Positions 24,694-35,487 of a stretch of DNA of 64,000 bases are shown piece by piece. The stretch spans positions 30,016,048 through 30,080,047 of the forward strand of contig NC_066317.1 of assembly GCF_022539315.1 (NCBI RefSeq), read 5' to 3'. The stretch comes from Serinus canaria. Its lineage: Eukaryota > Chordata > Aves > Passeriformes > Fringillidae. The translations under genes and the position numbers were made by a program. How positions within the stretch are numbered: the first letter of the stretch is position 1; the number at the start of each line of letters is the position of its first letter. The notes beneath the pieces are model-generated. The model was not told the DNA's origin, did not search any database, and was given only the letters and a program-made list of their open reading frames with translations.

Positions 24694-26520
24694 TGTTTCT
24701 TCCTTAAAATATAAGTGAAAAAGTTTTTAGGCTATGGATTGAACTTCTGTCAATAGCAAATCAATATCAAATCAATTAAAATTATGTCTGAATGTCTTTT
24801 AAATTTCCTATAGGGTTTCAATGCAACTGCTTATATAAACACTTTCTTTTTTCCTTATTGAAATGATACAGAAGTACTTTTGCTGGCTATAATTTTTCCA
24901 AGGTATGTTAGTTTGAGCTGGGAGAAAAAGCTGTGAGAAAACAAATGCTTGGACATTGCAGTCATCATGCAGTCAAAGGCAGAAATGTGTTATTTGCTCT
25001 GATTTAGTTACAGGAACTGAAGTAGTTAACAGAAGTGAGTCCTGTGGATGAAGAGGCAGGGTCAAAATGGATTTCAGTTTGTTTTGGATAAGTGGCTATA
25101 CTGAGGTGGTTACAAGTTTTACAGTGGATTGAAGTGAGGCCAGTGAAGATCAGAGCTCCTAAAACCAATTTCTAGAAATAAGCTGTGACTGCTGTTTACC
25201 AGGCAGTGGGAGCCCAGTGTGTGTGTTTGGGCTTCACTGCACTGTGGCAGTAAATAATGTTATGGACTGTGTGTGAATTACTGACTCTTATAAATGGAAT
25301 TTATCAATGTAACTGGTTTTGAAAATAATGGTTTTAAAAGAATGGGTTTGAAATGAGTAAAGTTTTTCCTATAGCTTGTGATGTACACTTTAAAAAAACC
25401 TGATTAGGAAAAACAAATGTTAAATCACAGTTTAATCTTGTGTCAGTCCAAATGGCCACCACAGAACAAATGCTGGTAAAATCCTACTTTGAGTAACTTT
25501 GACAACATCAATGGTGTTTAGGGACTTCAAAATTTAATGTGTGCAAATGCCATCCAGTATGTAAAACCTCATCTCTAGCTTTCAGTAGGCATTCTCAAGT
25601 TCTGTGTGTTGTGGCTAAATACAATCCAGGCATTTATGAGTGCAGATGGTGTTTTTAACCAGCTGTACCACTGTGATGTAAAAGGAATTCCTTGTAACAT
25701 AGAAGGGCACCTCATCAGCTGAGGGGAATGCAAGGAGAAGTGCTCTAAATGAGCCCGTAGAAACATCTGTTGCAGTCATAAATATATATGAGTCTGTTCA
25801 GCTGTATAGAATTAAAATTATGTTTCAATAACACTTATTTTAATAAGCCATAAAAGAGATTGCATTGCAAATTATAGATGCTGACTGAATTTTAAAATCA
25901 AACTAATGCTTATTTTTGTGCTGGATTTTCATATCAAGATAACACTGTGTTTCCCTTAATACGGTTAGAAATAAAGCATTTGGCAAAGAAGGTAACAGGC
26001 TTGCCCTGAATTTTTTGTGAAGAGTCATAGTTTGGGCTAGAAATGATTAATAAATTTGAAATATATTTGTATGTTACTCTTCACTTAAGAAAAAAAAAAA
26101 AGGAAATTATCTCCTCTTTATCCAAGCGTAAAGTCTCTTTAACATTCCTGTCATCTTGGAACTAGCAAAAAAGGCTTTTTTAATGAAGCTCCTCATTGTC
26201 TTCAGTGGCTAATGGATTAAATTAGGTTAATTGTTTTGCAGTATTTACAGTCTTAGAGAGCTCTTGTCAATGCTGGTAAGGTCACAATGAGTTTCTATAC
26301 ACTTGAGAGAAAAGAGAGAATGAGTCATACCTATATCCCAAGGATAGGATTGTTTTCTTAAGTCTTAATGGCAGAATTCTTAACCACCTATATAAGGCAA
26401 AATTTCTCTTTTCATGTCTATATTTCTTACCTGCAAAATAACTTTCTTAACGTGTTTTCAAAGTTGTGCTTCTATCAATCCCCAGTAATTTTTCTTTCTG
26501 TTTTTTGTTTTCCAGAATGA
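24694..26520. other. Noncoding stretch
   Basis: No coding region is supported. A 12-A run lies near 26090. A strong acceptor-like sequence (TTTCTTTCTGTTTTTTGTTTTCCAG) ends at 26515, immediately before the LTR insertion point. Confidence 0.55.
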
Positions 26521-27136
26521 TCTTGTGGTTTAACCCTGGCCAACAACTAAGGACCACGCAGCCACCTCCACCTCTCCCCTCTCCTCACCACTCTCATGAG
26601 GGGAAGAGAACTGGAAGGGTAAAAGTAAGAAGACTCTTGGGTTGAGATAATGACAGCTTAATAGGGAAAGCAAAAGCTGTGCACATCCAGAGCACAAGGA
26701 AATTGTTTCCTACTTCCCATGAGCAGGCAGGTGTTCAGCCATCACTAGGAACGCGTGGCTCCATTGTGTGTGGGGATTACCTGGAAAAACAGGTGCCATC
26801 ACTCCAAATGTCCTCCAGATCCTTCTTTCTTCAGCTTCCTAGGCTGACCATGATGCCAGATGTGAAATATCCCTTTGGTCATCTGTCCCAAATGTGTCAC
26901 CTCCAGTTGAGGTCATCTGTCCCAAATGTGTCACCTCCCAGTCTCTTGTGCACCCCCTGCCTCCTTGCTGGTGGGGAGGTGTGAGCAGTAGAAAAGGCTT
27001 TGGCTGGGTGTAAGCACTGCTCAGCAATAACTGGAGCACCCCTGTATTGCCACAGTGTTTTCAGTTCATATCCAAACACAGCCCCAAACTACCTAATGCG
27101 AAGAAAATTCACTCTATCCCAGCTAAAACCAGCACA
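26521..27136 (-). mobile_element. Solo LTR of an avian endogenous retrovirus
   Basis: Read on the - strand, the element begins TGTGCTGGTTTTAGCTGGGA, runs through the internal landmarks of an LTR family common in birds (GCAGTGCTTACACC, AAAGGGATATTTC, GGCTGAACACCTGCC, TCAACCCAAGAG) and ends near GGTTAAACCAC. Its length is 616 bp. No gag, pol or env sequence lies on either side, so it is a solo LTR. AATGA (26516-26520) and AATGG (27137-27141) are a plausible 5-bp target duplication with one difference. The TATA box expected in this family is lost, and the poly(A) signal reads ATTAAG (+ strand 26657-26662). A 28-bp segment is duplicated inside it. I am sure of the repeat class and less sure of the ERV class. 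Confidence 0.85.
26877..26938. repeat. 28-bp tandem duplication inside the LTR
   Basis: The segment starting GGTCATCTGTCCCAAATG occurs exactly at 26877-26904 and again at 26911-26938, separated by AGTTGA, giving a 34-bp period. As I recall the family, this stretch occurs once, so the duplication looks specific to this copy or subfamily. The two copies are identical, so the duplication is younger than most of the divergence in the LTR. Confidence 0.9.
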
Positions 27137-28319
27137 AATGGCTATTTCCAGTCTTTTCTCAAGTTGACTACTTGAGTGCCCTCTTTAAAGTGGTGAACTC
27201 AGTTGATGATGATATTTTCCCATTATTCTAGTATCATTTTGTTCTACAGGTATAGCTTACTCTGATTTCCTGCTGCAAATCCTGTTTCCACTTACTGATC
27301 ATCTTCAAGCAAATATGTAGTACATGCCATAATCAATCTATCTCAGTACCCTAATCAACCTCCATTTAAATGCAGCACAGGTTTCATGTCTGTCTGGACT
27401 TGCCAATCTAAGTGACATAATTTTGATGTATGAGAAAAGTCCTAAATACTGTTACACTGTCAATTAAAAATAAAACTCTTGAAGTACTCTGAAGAACATG
27501 CAAGTTGATATTTAGCACTTAAATTTTTTAAATAACCCATTTAACTATAAATAATGTCATTAATACTTGAAGAGCAGATTAGTTCCTTACAATGCTTAGC
27601 AGTGTATTAAAATTGTTATCTCAGAATATTTGAATAGTGATTTAAATGAAACATTGAAATGTATTATTCTTTTTACTCCTCATTTAGGAAGAATACAATA
27701 ATGAAAAAATTAATGGTCTGAAATTTGTGTGCACTACTGAGAGAAAAGCTTGGATAATTCCTGCTCCTGAAGGACTATTTCTGTCAGGCCTTGTTATGCT
27801 TGACTTGTACCATCCTTGGGAACTGCTCTGTCAAACTGATGTTTATTTGATATATATTTAATTTCTCTTCAGTAAATTTGCCCAAACACATGCATGATGT
27901 GCACACATGCCTGGTTGTGTGCTAAGAAGATGAGCAGAAAGTGACACCGGGAGATGTCAATCCATGTTTTGGGTAGTTGAGGCTGTCTCTATGCTGATAG
28001 GCATCTTCAGCTTGACTGCACCTTCTACTAACATCCACCGGGTCCTGCCTCAAGGTGGAGCTGTTATATTTGAAATGGAGATCAAGCCTGGAAGAGCACT
28101 TTCTTCCTCCGAATGCTGGTTCTGATCTGAATAGATGTATGAGTTGTATCGGTAAGGAAAAACAGTGAGCGATTTTCCTCCCCCTCAGCCAGAGCTGGAG
28201 TCATCAGTGTGTCACACAGGTGGATGGGCCCACAACTCTGACTTTTATTCAACCTGACACCACCTTTGGTAGGCTCAGGGAGATGCATGCCTTTCACTTA
28301 CAGTAGGATTATGACAATG
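27137..28319. other. Noncoding stretch
   Basis: No coding evidence. From about 27960 to 28300 the sequence is richer in GC with E-box and T-box-like words such as TCACACAGGTG, and it grades into the conserved-looking block that follows. No repeat family is recognised. Confidence 0.5.
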
Positions 28320-28495
28320 TGCGCATTCCAGCTGTCAAAGGCAGCGCTGTTCTTCTCGTGGCTCTTTGTAATTGGGAATGTTTTCCCAGAGGACAGCGTG
28401 TGAGTGTGCATTGTGTTCCAATTAAGACTATGTGAGACAATTATGGCAGGCTGTCAAATCAATGGGACGCTGGGAATGTTTTAGTCTCCATGCTA
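28320..28495. promoter_or_regulatory. Putative developmental enhancer / conserved noncoding element
   Basis: The block has a dense set of transcription-factor-like words with internal symmetry. GCTGTCAAA (MEIS/TGIF-like) occurs at 28331-28339 and 28450-28458. TGGGAATGTTTT occurs at 28373-28384 and 28471-28482. The first of these forms the inverted pair TGGGAA-tgtt-TTCCCA (28373-28388), which resembles paired RBPJ cores. Homeodomain-type words CCAATTAAG (28418) and CAATTATGG (28438) and a PBX-like ATCAATGG lie between. No open frame or repeat explains it. Conservation was not measured. Confidence 0.38.
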
Positions 28496-31400
28496 TAGTC
28501 TAAATAACCTTTTAAGGACTCTGTTCCCTCAATGTGGTAAATAAATGCTGAATGTTTTATACTTAATAGGCCTTGGAGTAATGTGTTCCACATGGCTTTA
28601 TTGCTGGAATGAGACCTTCTTATCACTAAATACACAATAGTGACATGAGGTCATTTCAGCATGAAGAAATGCATTAATCTTATAGATGAATGAAGTCAGT
28701 TTATTGTGAAGTTTAGTTAAACAGGAATACTCTAAAGTAAACCTTGGTGGCAAATTTAAGGTAAATGAGAGAAATCCATAAATACTTAATCTAGTCATCT
28801 TTGATCTCCCAATTCAATACTATAAATGTCTGTCTCAACTGGATTTGTGAAAGTGATGCTCATTTCCTAGCTATTTATATTTCTTTGAGTGAGTGTATCT
28901 TTATTTTGGTCACTTAAAACTTTGACTATATAATGCATTTCTAAAACTTCTTTCTTCAGAGTGTATGAAAGAGATTGGGCCAAGCCTCTCTCTTAATAGG
29001 TGTAACAAATTACCTGCTTTTAGGTCATTTTGTATGAAGTTGACCAGAAGCGAGAAGAAAAGAAATTAGGCCCTGAATAGCTTGTGCAACCTGAACTGGG
29101 AGCAGGACTGGAGGACTTTGATGGGCTGGGTACAAAGAGCCCATTGGTGAGGGGGTTCAGACGTTCAAGCCAGTATTCTATACAGAGCTGGGTGATATCT
29201 TTTTGTTAAGATGCTTACTCACCAAAAAATATGGCTTCTAATTGATGGCAGTATTGGTAAAATGGAATTCAGTCAGCTTTTACTGGCATAAAAATGGAAA
29301 AAAAGAAATGTTCTTGAGTGGTGAAACATTTAAGTGTTCTAAAAATCAACATTTTGATCATTTGGGCCTAGACTGGGAACATGAACCCTTGAAGATAATG
29401 TACAAAACTGAACACAAATTCCTTATTTATTCAAATCTTTATTTATTCAAATCTTGATTTCAATGGCTGTTTTATTTGCATATTTATGATTCTGCTTTAA
29501 TTCTAATCCTAGTTCTTCTATTAAAAATTACTGGGATGCAAGTAGTTCCAGCTGATTGAAATAATTAAGTTTTTCCCTAAATCAAACTGGGCCTGAAATA
29601 TTAACAAGTAGGACTGAAAATTGTGATAGTTTGAGCTCTTTGCCTTTTTTTTTTTTTTTTAATTGTTTGTTTGTTTAGGGAGCTCTTCCTTGGGAGGAGT
29701 GGAGGAATTAAACTAGTGTTGGGGAATTAGTCTGTTTGCCTTAGTCTGTGTTGGTTGTCTTGCCTAGTGTTTTTCAGAGTATTTAGGGACATGTTTAATA
29801 CCCTTGATGAAAACAGATGTTGAAATTCTCTGCTAACAGGAGTCCAAGGTATTTGGCTGTGCAGTTAGTTCTGGCAATTTACTTCTGTGTTCTCTTGTGT
29901 TTTAGGTGCCCCAGGCCCAGTTTTTGAGTAATTTTGGTTCCTGCCTCATATGCTATTTATGGTTCTTGGGTGGTTCATGTCTGTTCTGAGAAAAATAAAG
30001 AGAATTCCTTATAGCAATATTTAAAGTTATTTGAAACTAATTGGAGGATGTCTGAAACCTGGAGCACAGTTTTGTCAGTTCTAAGTTGGTGAGAATTAAC
30101 TTGGACTTGCTTTCAGACTAAGAAACCAATGAACACAGCCTCGGCAGTTGTTGGGACTTTATTGCAGGATGGTGATGATGATTATTTATTGTTGTTGTTG
30201 TAGTATGCATGCATGAGTGCTTCCTCTTTGTTTTGTATGTAAGTTTCTAAATTTTAGAGCTTGGATCCACAAGAATTAAAATTACTGTGGAATAAACCTT
30301 CTATCCCTGTCCCATCTTTCTTCTCAGCTTATTCTGAGAGCTGTACTTTCTGTCTTTCTGCTCAACTTTTCAGAAGTACTGCAGATAGCAGCATTTCAAA
30401 ATCAAACTGTCAGTTTCAGACCCTGCTCTTGCTTATCTGTGCTGGTTCCAGCTGGCAGTTTCAGCTCAGCTCAGCGTGGAGTGGTTGGTGTTGTCAGAAG
30501 CAACCTTTGCTATCCCCTCAGCAGAAGTGATCTGAAAAACATGGCAGAAGGGAGATGATGAGCTGAATAAGCTTCTAGCCAGCTAATAAGGGTAAGTTCA
30601 CAAATCCAGCATGGCTTGAATGTCTGAAAAGCATACTAATGCTCACGTTTCCTGAGAAGGGCTTGCTGTACTGTTTGGCCTTAGCAGAGCTATGTAGGTG
30701 GATAACTCATTTCACAAAGATACTGCTCCCCTTCTGTCAGACAAGGTATGCCATCAGGAAAGAATCTCTAAAATTTATGAACTGCAGCCTCACTTGCATT
30801 TTTCAGCCTTTGCTGGTATTTTATTTATACTGATAAAGTAATGGATAGAATATTCAAAACATACCCCCATTTTCTTCAAACATTCTGGCACATTTTATTT
30901 TGTTAAAACTAAAAAGAAATCTGAAAGAGAATAATTTAATAATGTTGAGAGAATGACTTGATTATGAAATTGAATTATAAATTATAGATGGCAGCCAAGT
31001 TGTCCTGTCACTCTTCTCTCAATTCAGTGGTCTCAGTCCTCATCCTCCTCCAAATTCTTTTCAGAGAGAATGAACTTGGAATATTTCCTTGGGATTTCAG
31101 CGAGTTGTGACACTATACAAATATCAACTTTACTTGTTTAAGATGAATCTGAATTGGATATTATGATGCTCTCAAAATGTATCTGAATATCTGAAAGTGC
31201 TGTATTTTGTGCTCATGAGAGTGGGTACCCAGCTGATCAGACACATGCTGAACAGCACCTCCTATATAGAAGAATAGATCCTACCCAGAACACTATTGTG
31301 TGAATTGATTTTCCTGAATGAATGCCTTTGGCATAGCAGCCTGAAAGAAGAAGAATCTATGGGGGAAAAAGCTCCATAAAAAAGCAAACATGTGAAGTGA

Positions 31401-34400
31401 ATTCTCCAGGAAATGTATTAAAACACATACATCTGTAATTTTTTTATTTGTGCATCACGCATATAATGAATTTTGTTAAGTAATGCTAAAATAATAAAAA
31501 AAATATTAACCTCATAAGTTTGGTTTTTTTTTTTGTCAGGAAGACTGTTAGAATATATTCACACTATTTAGAAGTTCTGGAAATCTTGCTCTTACCAAAA
31601 TAACATTTCCTGAGCATTGAGTTACCCGGTTCTGTTCGTGCTCTTCTGCTGTGTCCATCACCAAGTTATTTGTTTTCCTGATCTGTTCCTATGGGAACCA
31701 TGTGGTTTTGATTACTTATTATGATGTGGGATTATCTTTTTTGCTTTGGCAAGATTGCCTAATGTCATTCCATCTCTGTAATGAAAAAACATTTATTTTT
31801 CAGTTGGCATAAAAATATTGTCAGATGATGAATTAGTGATGATACTTTCCCTAAATTCCATTAGACTGATATTTTGGGACTCCTTATTTCTTCTTTGGGG
31901 CTCATTGCTGTTGTTTTTAAAGTATTCTCATTAAAAGTCTTGCGGTAGTGTGCTGGTGTGGTGGATGAAGGGAGTAAATACAGTCATTGTGGAAGATGTA
32001 AGCAGAAGTAGAACTGCATTTACTTGCAGAGGAGGAGAGGAGTCAGATGAAGCAGTGTACCATTTAGGGTTTGAACGGGTATTACAACAGCCTTTGTATT
32101 CAGAAGTTTTGGCTTTCTTAAAAAACCCCTGCATTTGCTCAGGATAGTATATTCTCAAGCTGTAGAAACAGTACTGCTCACAGCTTTTTATGTACCAGAA
32201 CTAATGTATTCAGCAGTAATAACTTTAAAGGAAAATGACTGCCTGAAACCCTGTTTTTACAGGAGGCATTTGTTTGACAGGTAGACTTATTGAGAAACTG
32301 GCAAAAAGTCAGCAGGAGCACTGGAGGTGATGCATGGTCAGAAGGAGGCCTAGAGGCAGTGGCTTTGTCTACTGACTCTTCTTTTGACTTCTACTTTTTA
32401 CATTTGTGATTTAGTGACCTTTTATAGTTCAGCAGACAAGAGAGGTAGCTGGCAAATACAACAGTGGGGCTTTGGAGACAATTTTATTTCAAGATACACA
32501 AAATACAGTTGTACAGTAGTGGTGTTGAGGGAGTGTGAAAGTCAGAACATTTTTGCCCAGGTGTTTCTTGTATGGATTTAGTCAGGTTTGCTGCCATGGG
32601 TAGTGTCGAAGTGTTCTGTGAGTGAAGTGCTTGAAAAAATAGTTATGACCAGCCTTATTCTGTCTGAGAAATACATTAAAGCCTACAGAAGCTGAAACCC
32701 TTAATAGAACTTGTGTGAGCCTTCTAGTAAGGAGGAATTTTCAAGGTTATTTCATAATATTTCATACTGAGGTGAAAGTTGATATAATTTCAGTACTATT
32801 TCTCTTTATGCAGAGAGAAATCTGCTAAAGGTAATCTGCTGAGTAAATTCCATAAATTATGCAATTTTTGAAATAAATTACAGTCCCTTTTTTTCCTTCT
32901 CTCTTGTTTGAAAGGTTTTATGGGACTTCAGCATAATCTTTGTATAATCAAAAGCAGGGAGTCCTATTTAGTTTCTGAAGTTTAGCCCCTCAAATTAAGA
33001 AAGATATGGCTTTGAGTTTGTGTTAAGAAATTGCTGTAGTTTTTTGCAATAAAGCAGCAAACCTATGTTTTTCTGGCCCTCTTAACCACAGCTTCCAGAA
33101 AAAGTGACCTTACTTTTACAATACACTGAGGACAGTAAAGGGTGTGTGTGTAAGGTGAGGTGGTGCAGGGTTAATGTTTTCCTTTCATGTTAAGTATTTT
33201 CCTAAGCTGACATAAACAGAAAATTATAACATTTTCTACATAGTATCAATACAGGGGTTGTTGTCTGCTTAGGGAGAATAGAATGATCCCTTGGTTTCTA
33301 CTTTATGCCAGAAAAACGTCAACTACTGTTTTGTAGTTAGATATTTCTGAGTATTTTTTAAACCTGAAGAATAAAAAAGGGTGATGTTATATCCAGGTTT
33401 TACCCAATAGCTTTGTGATTTTATGTCAGCCTGCAGTATTTTCGTGAAGATATAAATTGAAAAGTTAGCATTTTCTTGCATGCTATTCACAAGAGGATGA
33501 AACAGTTAATGTAGCTTCTTAGGTATTTCTATTAATTAGTTGGAACTAATTACAAAATGCCATGGGTCATGACCTGAAATGACTTGTGTATTTCTATGGC
33601 TGCTTTTTAGAAAAGAGAAATATTTCTGTTGAGATTTGACATACATGTTCAGACAGAACAATCAATACAGGGATTTCTATACTATTGGTCATGCTTGATT
33701 TCTTAGAATTACCAATCTATAAGTATTAAGCTGTCTTTTATAAAGCATGTACTTTATATGGAGATGGAAGTTATATATTAATGGAGAGGGATTGTTTTGG
33801 AATTACAGTGCCCTAGCTAGATGATCTAAGCCTGTGATGTTCATAAACACCCTTGCTCTGCAAACTCAGTTTAACTGCTCTTTAATTGATAGGGACTTAT
33901 TGAGTACTTTCAAATGCATTTGCAAGAATTAATTGTTGTTCTCTTGTTTTGTATAATCTCACTGACTTTAGTTACAATCAATGATGATCACAGTTTCTAA
34001 AATCAGATACAGCATAAAATGTATTCCGGTACTTTTTGTTGACTTTAACAGTAAAAAATTGTGAAACCTTACTTAACAGTTTTAGGACAACAGTTGTAAC
34101 ACCATTATCCTTTTGGTAATCTTACTGTAGAAATTGGTTTTGTTGATGCCTATGTTATAAGAGAAGGAATTTCTCTCCTGAGCCCTTCTGTGCCACTCAA
34201 TATGTACAGAAAACCATGACTCTGGTGAGAATGTGTATTTTGAATCATATTCAAAAAGAGAATGTTCAAAGGAAATTAACTCCATTATTGCAAGCTCTTG
34301 TCACTTGTCTTTCATGGTAAGGCCAGTGGAGACTGTGTTGCATGGCAAAGAAAATTGGGCTGCTTTTATTCATTTTCTGATCTAATTAATTGTAGTATTG

Positions 34401-35224
34401 CAACATGAACATTGGTTAAATACTTGTACATTGATGGGAATAGCATTCTACTATATTTTTCATTGTAGGGGAACATTTTTTGCTAGTGGAAGAAGCTATC
34501 TTCCAACAGCTTGAATATCAGGATTGCAGGCATTCTCTTCAATAAACCAGAGTTAATGTCATCACAAATTCACCTGAAATAGTCTTGTAAGAGATGCTTT
34601 CTTTGTGTGCTATTTAGTGATTTGCTTTCCTTTTGCTATTTGAACTTGGATTTTGATTGTTTTGCAGTATTTTGAAGATTTTTCAAAACTTTGCAAATGT
34701 GTTATATCAACCTGTAACAATCAAGGTATTCTGTGTTTCATACTGTATTTAAATTTTGTTTTCCTTTTTTTTTTTTCTCAATCAACTTGAAGTGTAGTGT
34801 TATTCACACAGTCAAATATTTTGGGATCTCATCATTTCAGTGAGTTACTGTCTCACTTTGCCTAAAGCATTTGAACAGCTGTCTTTAGTAGTTTAATGAC
34901 CTCATTGCTCAAGTATTTGCTGGATTTAATTCTGAATTTCAGCTTAGAAGATAATCTTCCTTTGGAGTAATGCTTAAGACTTTGTATGTATTTTAATTGG
35001 ATCAGTATTTTAAATCTATTCTAATTTTTCTTTAAGGAATATGCCAGCATATGAGAACAATTTTGATGACTCACTGTAGGGCAGCATTTACACAGTATTA
35101 ACTGAACAATCTTCTGAATCTGTAAAGTGAATGATGCAATTGATGAAACTTTTATCACAAATTTTACTAAAATGTGTCAAGTACAAAATTAGTAAGTTGT
35201 TAATAACTTATTTACATGTGAGTG
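28496..35224. other. Noncoding stretch
   Basis: No coding region is supported. Small structures are a 16-bp unit repeated twice in tandem (29423-29455), a T-run near 29645-29661 and a short GTT run near 30190. The remainder is unique-looking AT-rich sequence with only short motif-free open frames. Confidence 0.55.
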
Positions 35225-35487
35225 CCCTTTTCTTTTTCTTTCTTTTCTTTTTCTTTTCTTTCTTTCTTTTCTGTTTCTTTTCTTCTTTTCGTTTCTTTTC
35301 TTTCTTTTTTCTTTTCTTTTCTTTTTTTTCTTTTCGTTTTCTTGTCTTGCTTTTCTTCTTTTCTTTTGCTTTCTGTTTTTTCTTTTCTTTTCTTTTCTTT
35401 CTTTCTTTTTTCTTTCTTTTCTTTCTTTCTTTTCTTTCTTTCTTTTTCTTTTCTTTCTTTTCTTTCTTTTCTTTTCTTTCATTTCCC
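35225..35487 (+). repeat. Polypyrimidine microsatellite (CTTTT/CTTT)n
   Basis: About 260 bp of almost pure pyrimidine on the + strand, built from CTTTT and CTTT units with about seven interrupting G. It ends at CATTTCCC. Three long open frames on the two strands are artefacts of this repeat (Phe/Ser-rich or Lys/Arg/Glu-rich). Such tracts can form triplex DNA and are length-variable. In an intron transcribed from the + strand it would act as a very long polypyrimidine tract. Confidence 0.97.

Noticed and set aside
26679..27079. Open frames of 60 to 101 codons inside the LTR
   Set aside because: LTRs of this type are noncoding, and the frames simply follow the GC-richer LTR sequence.
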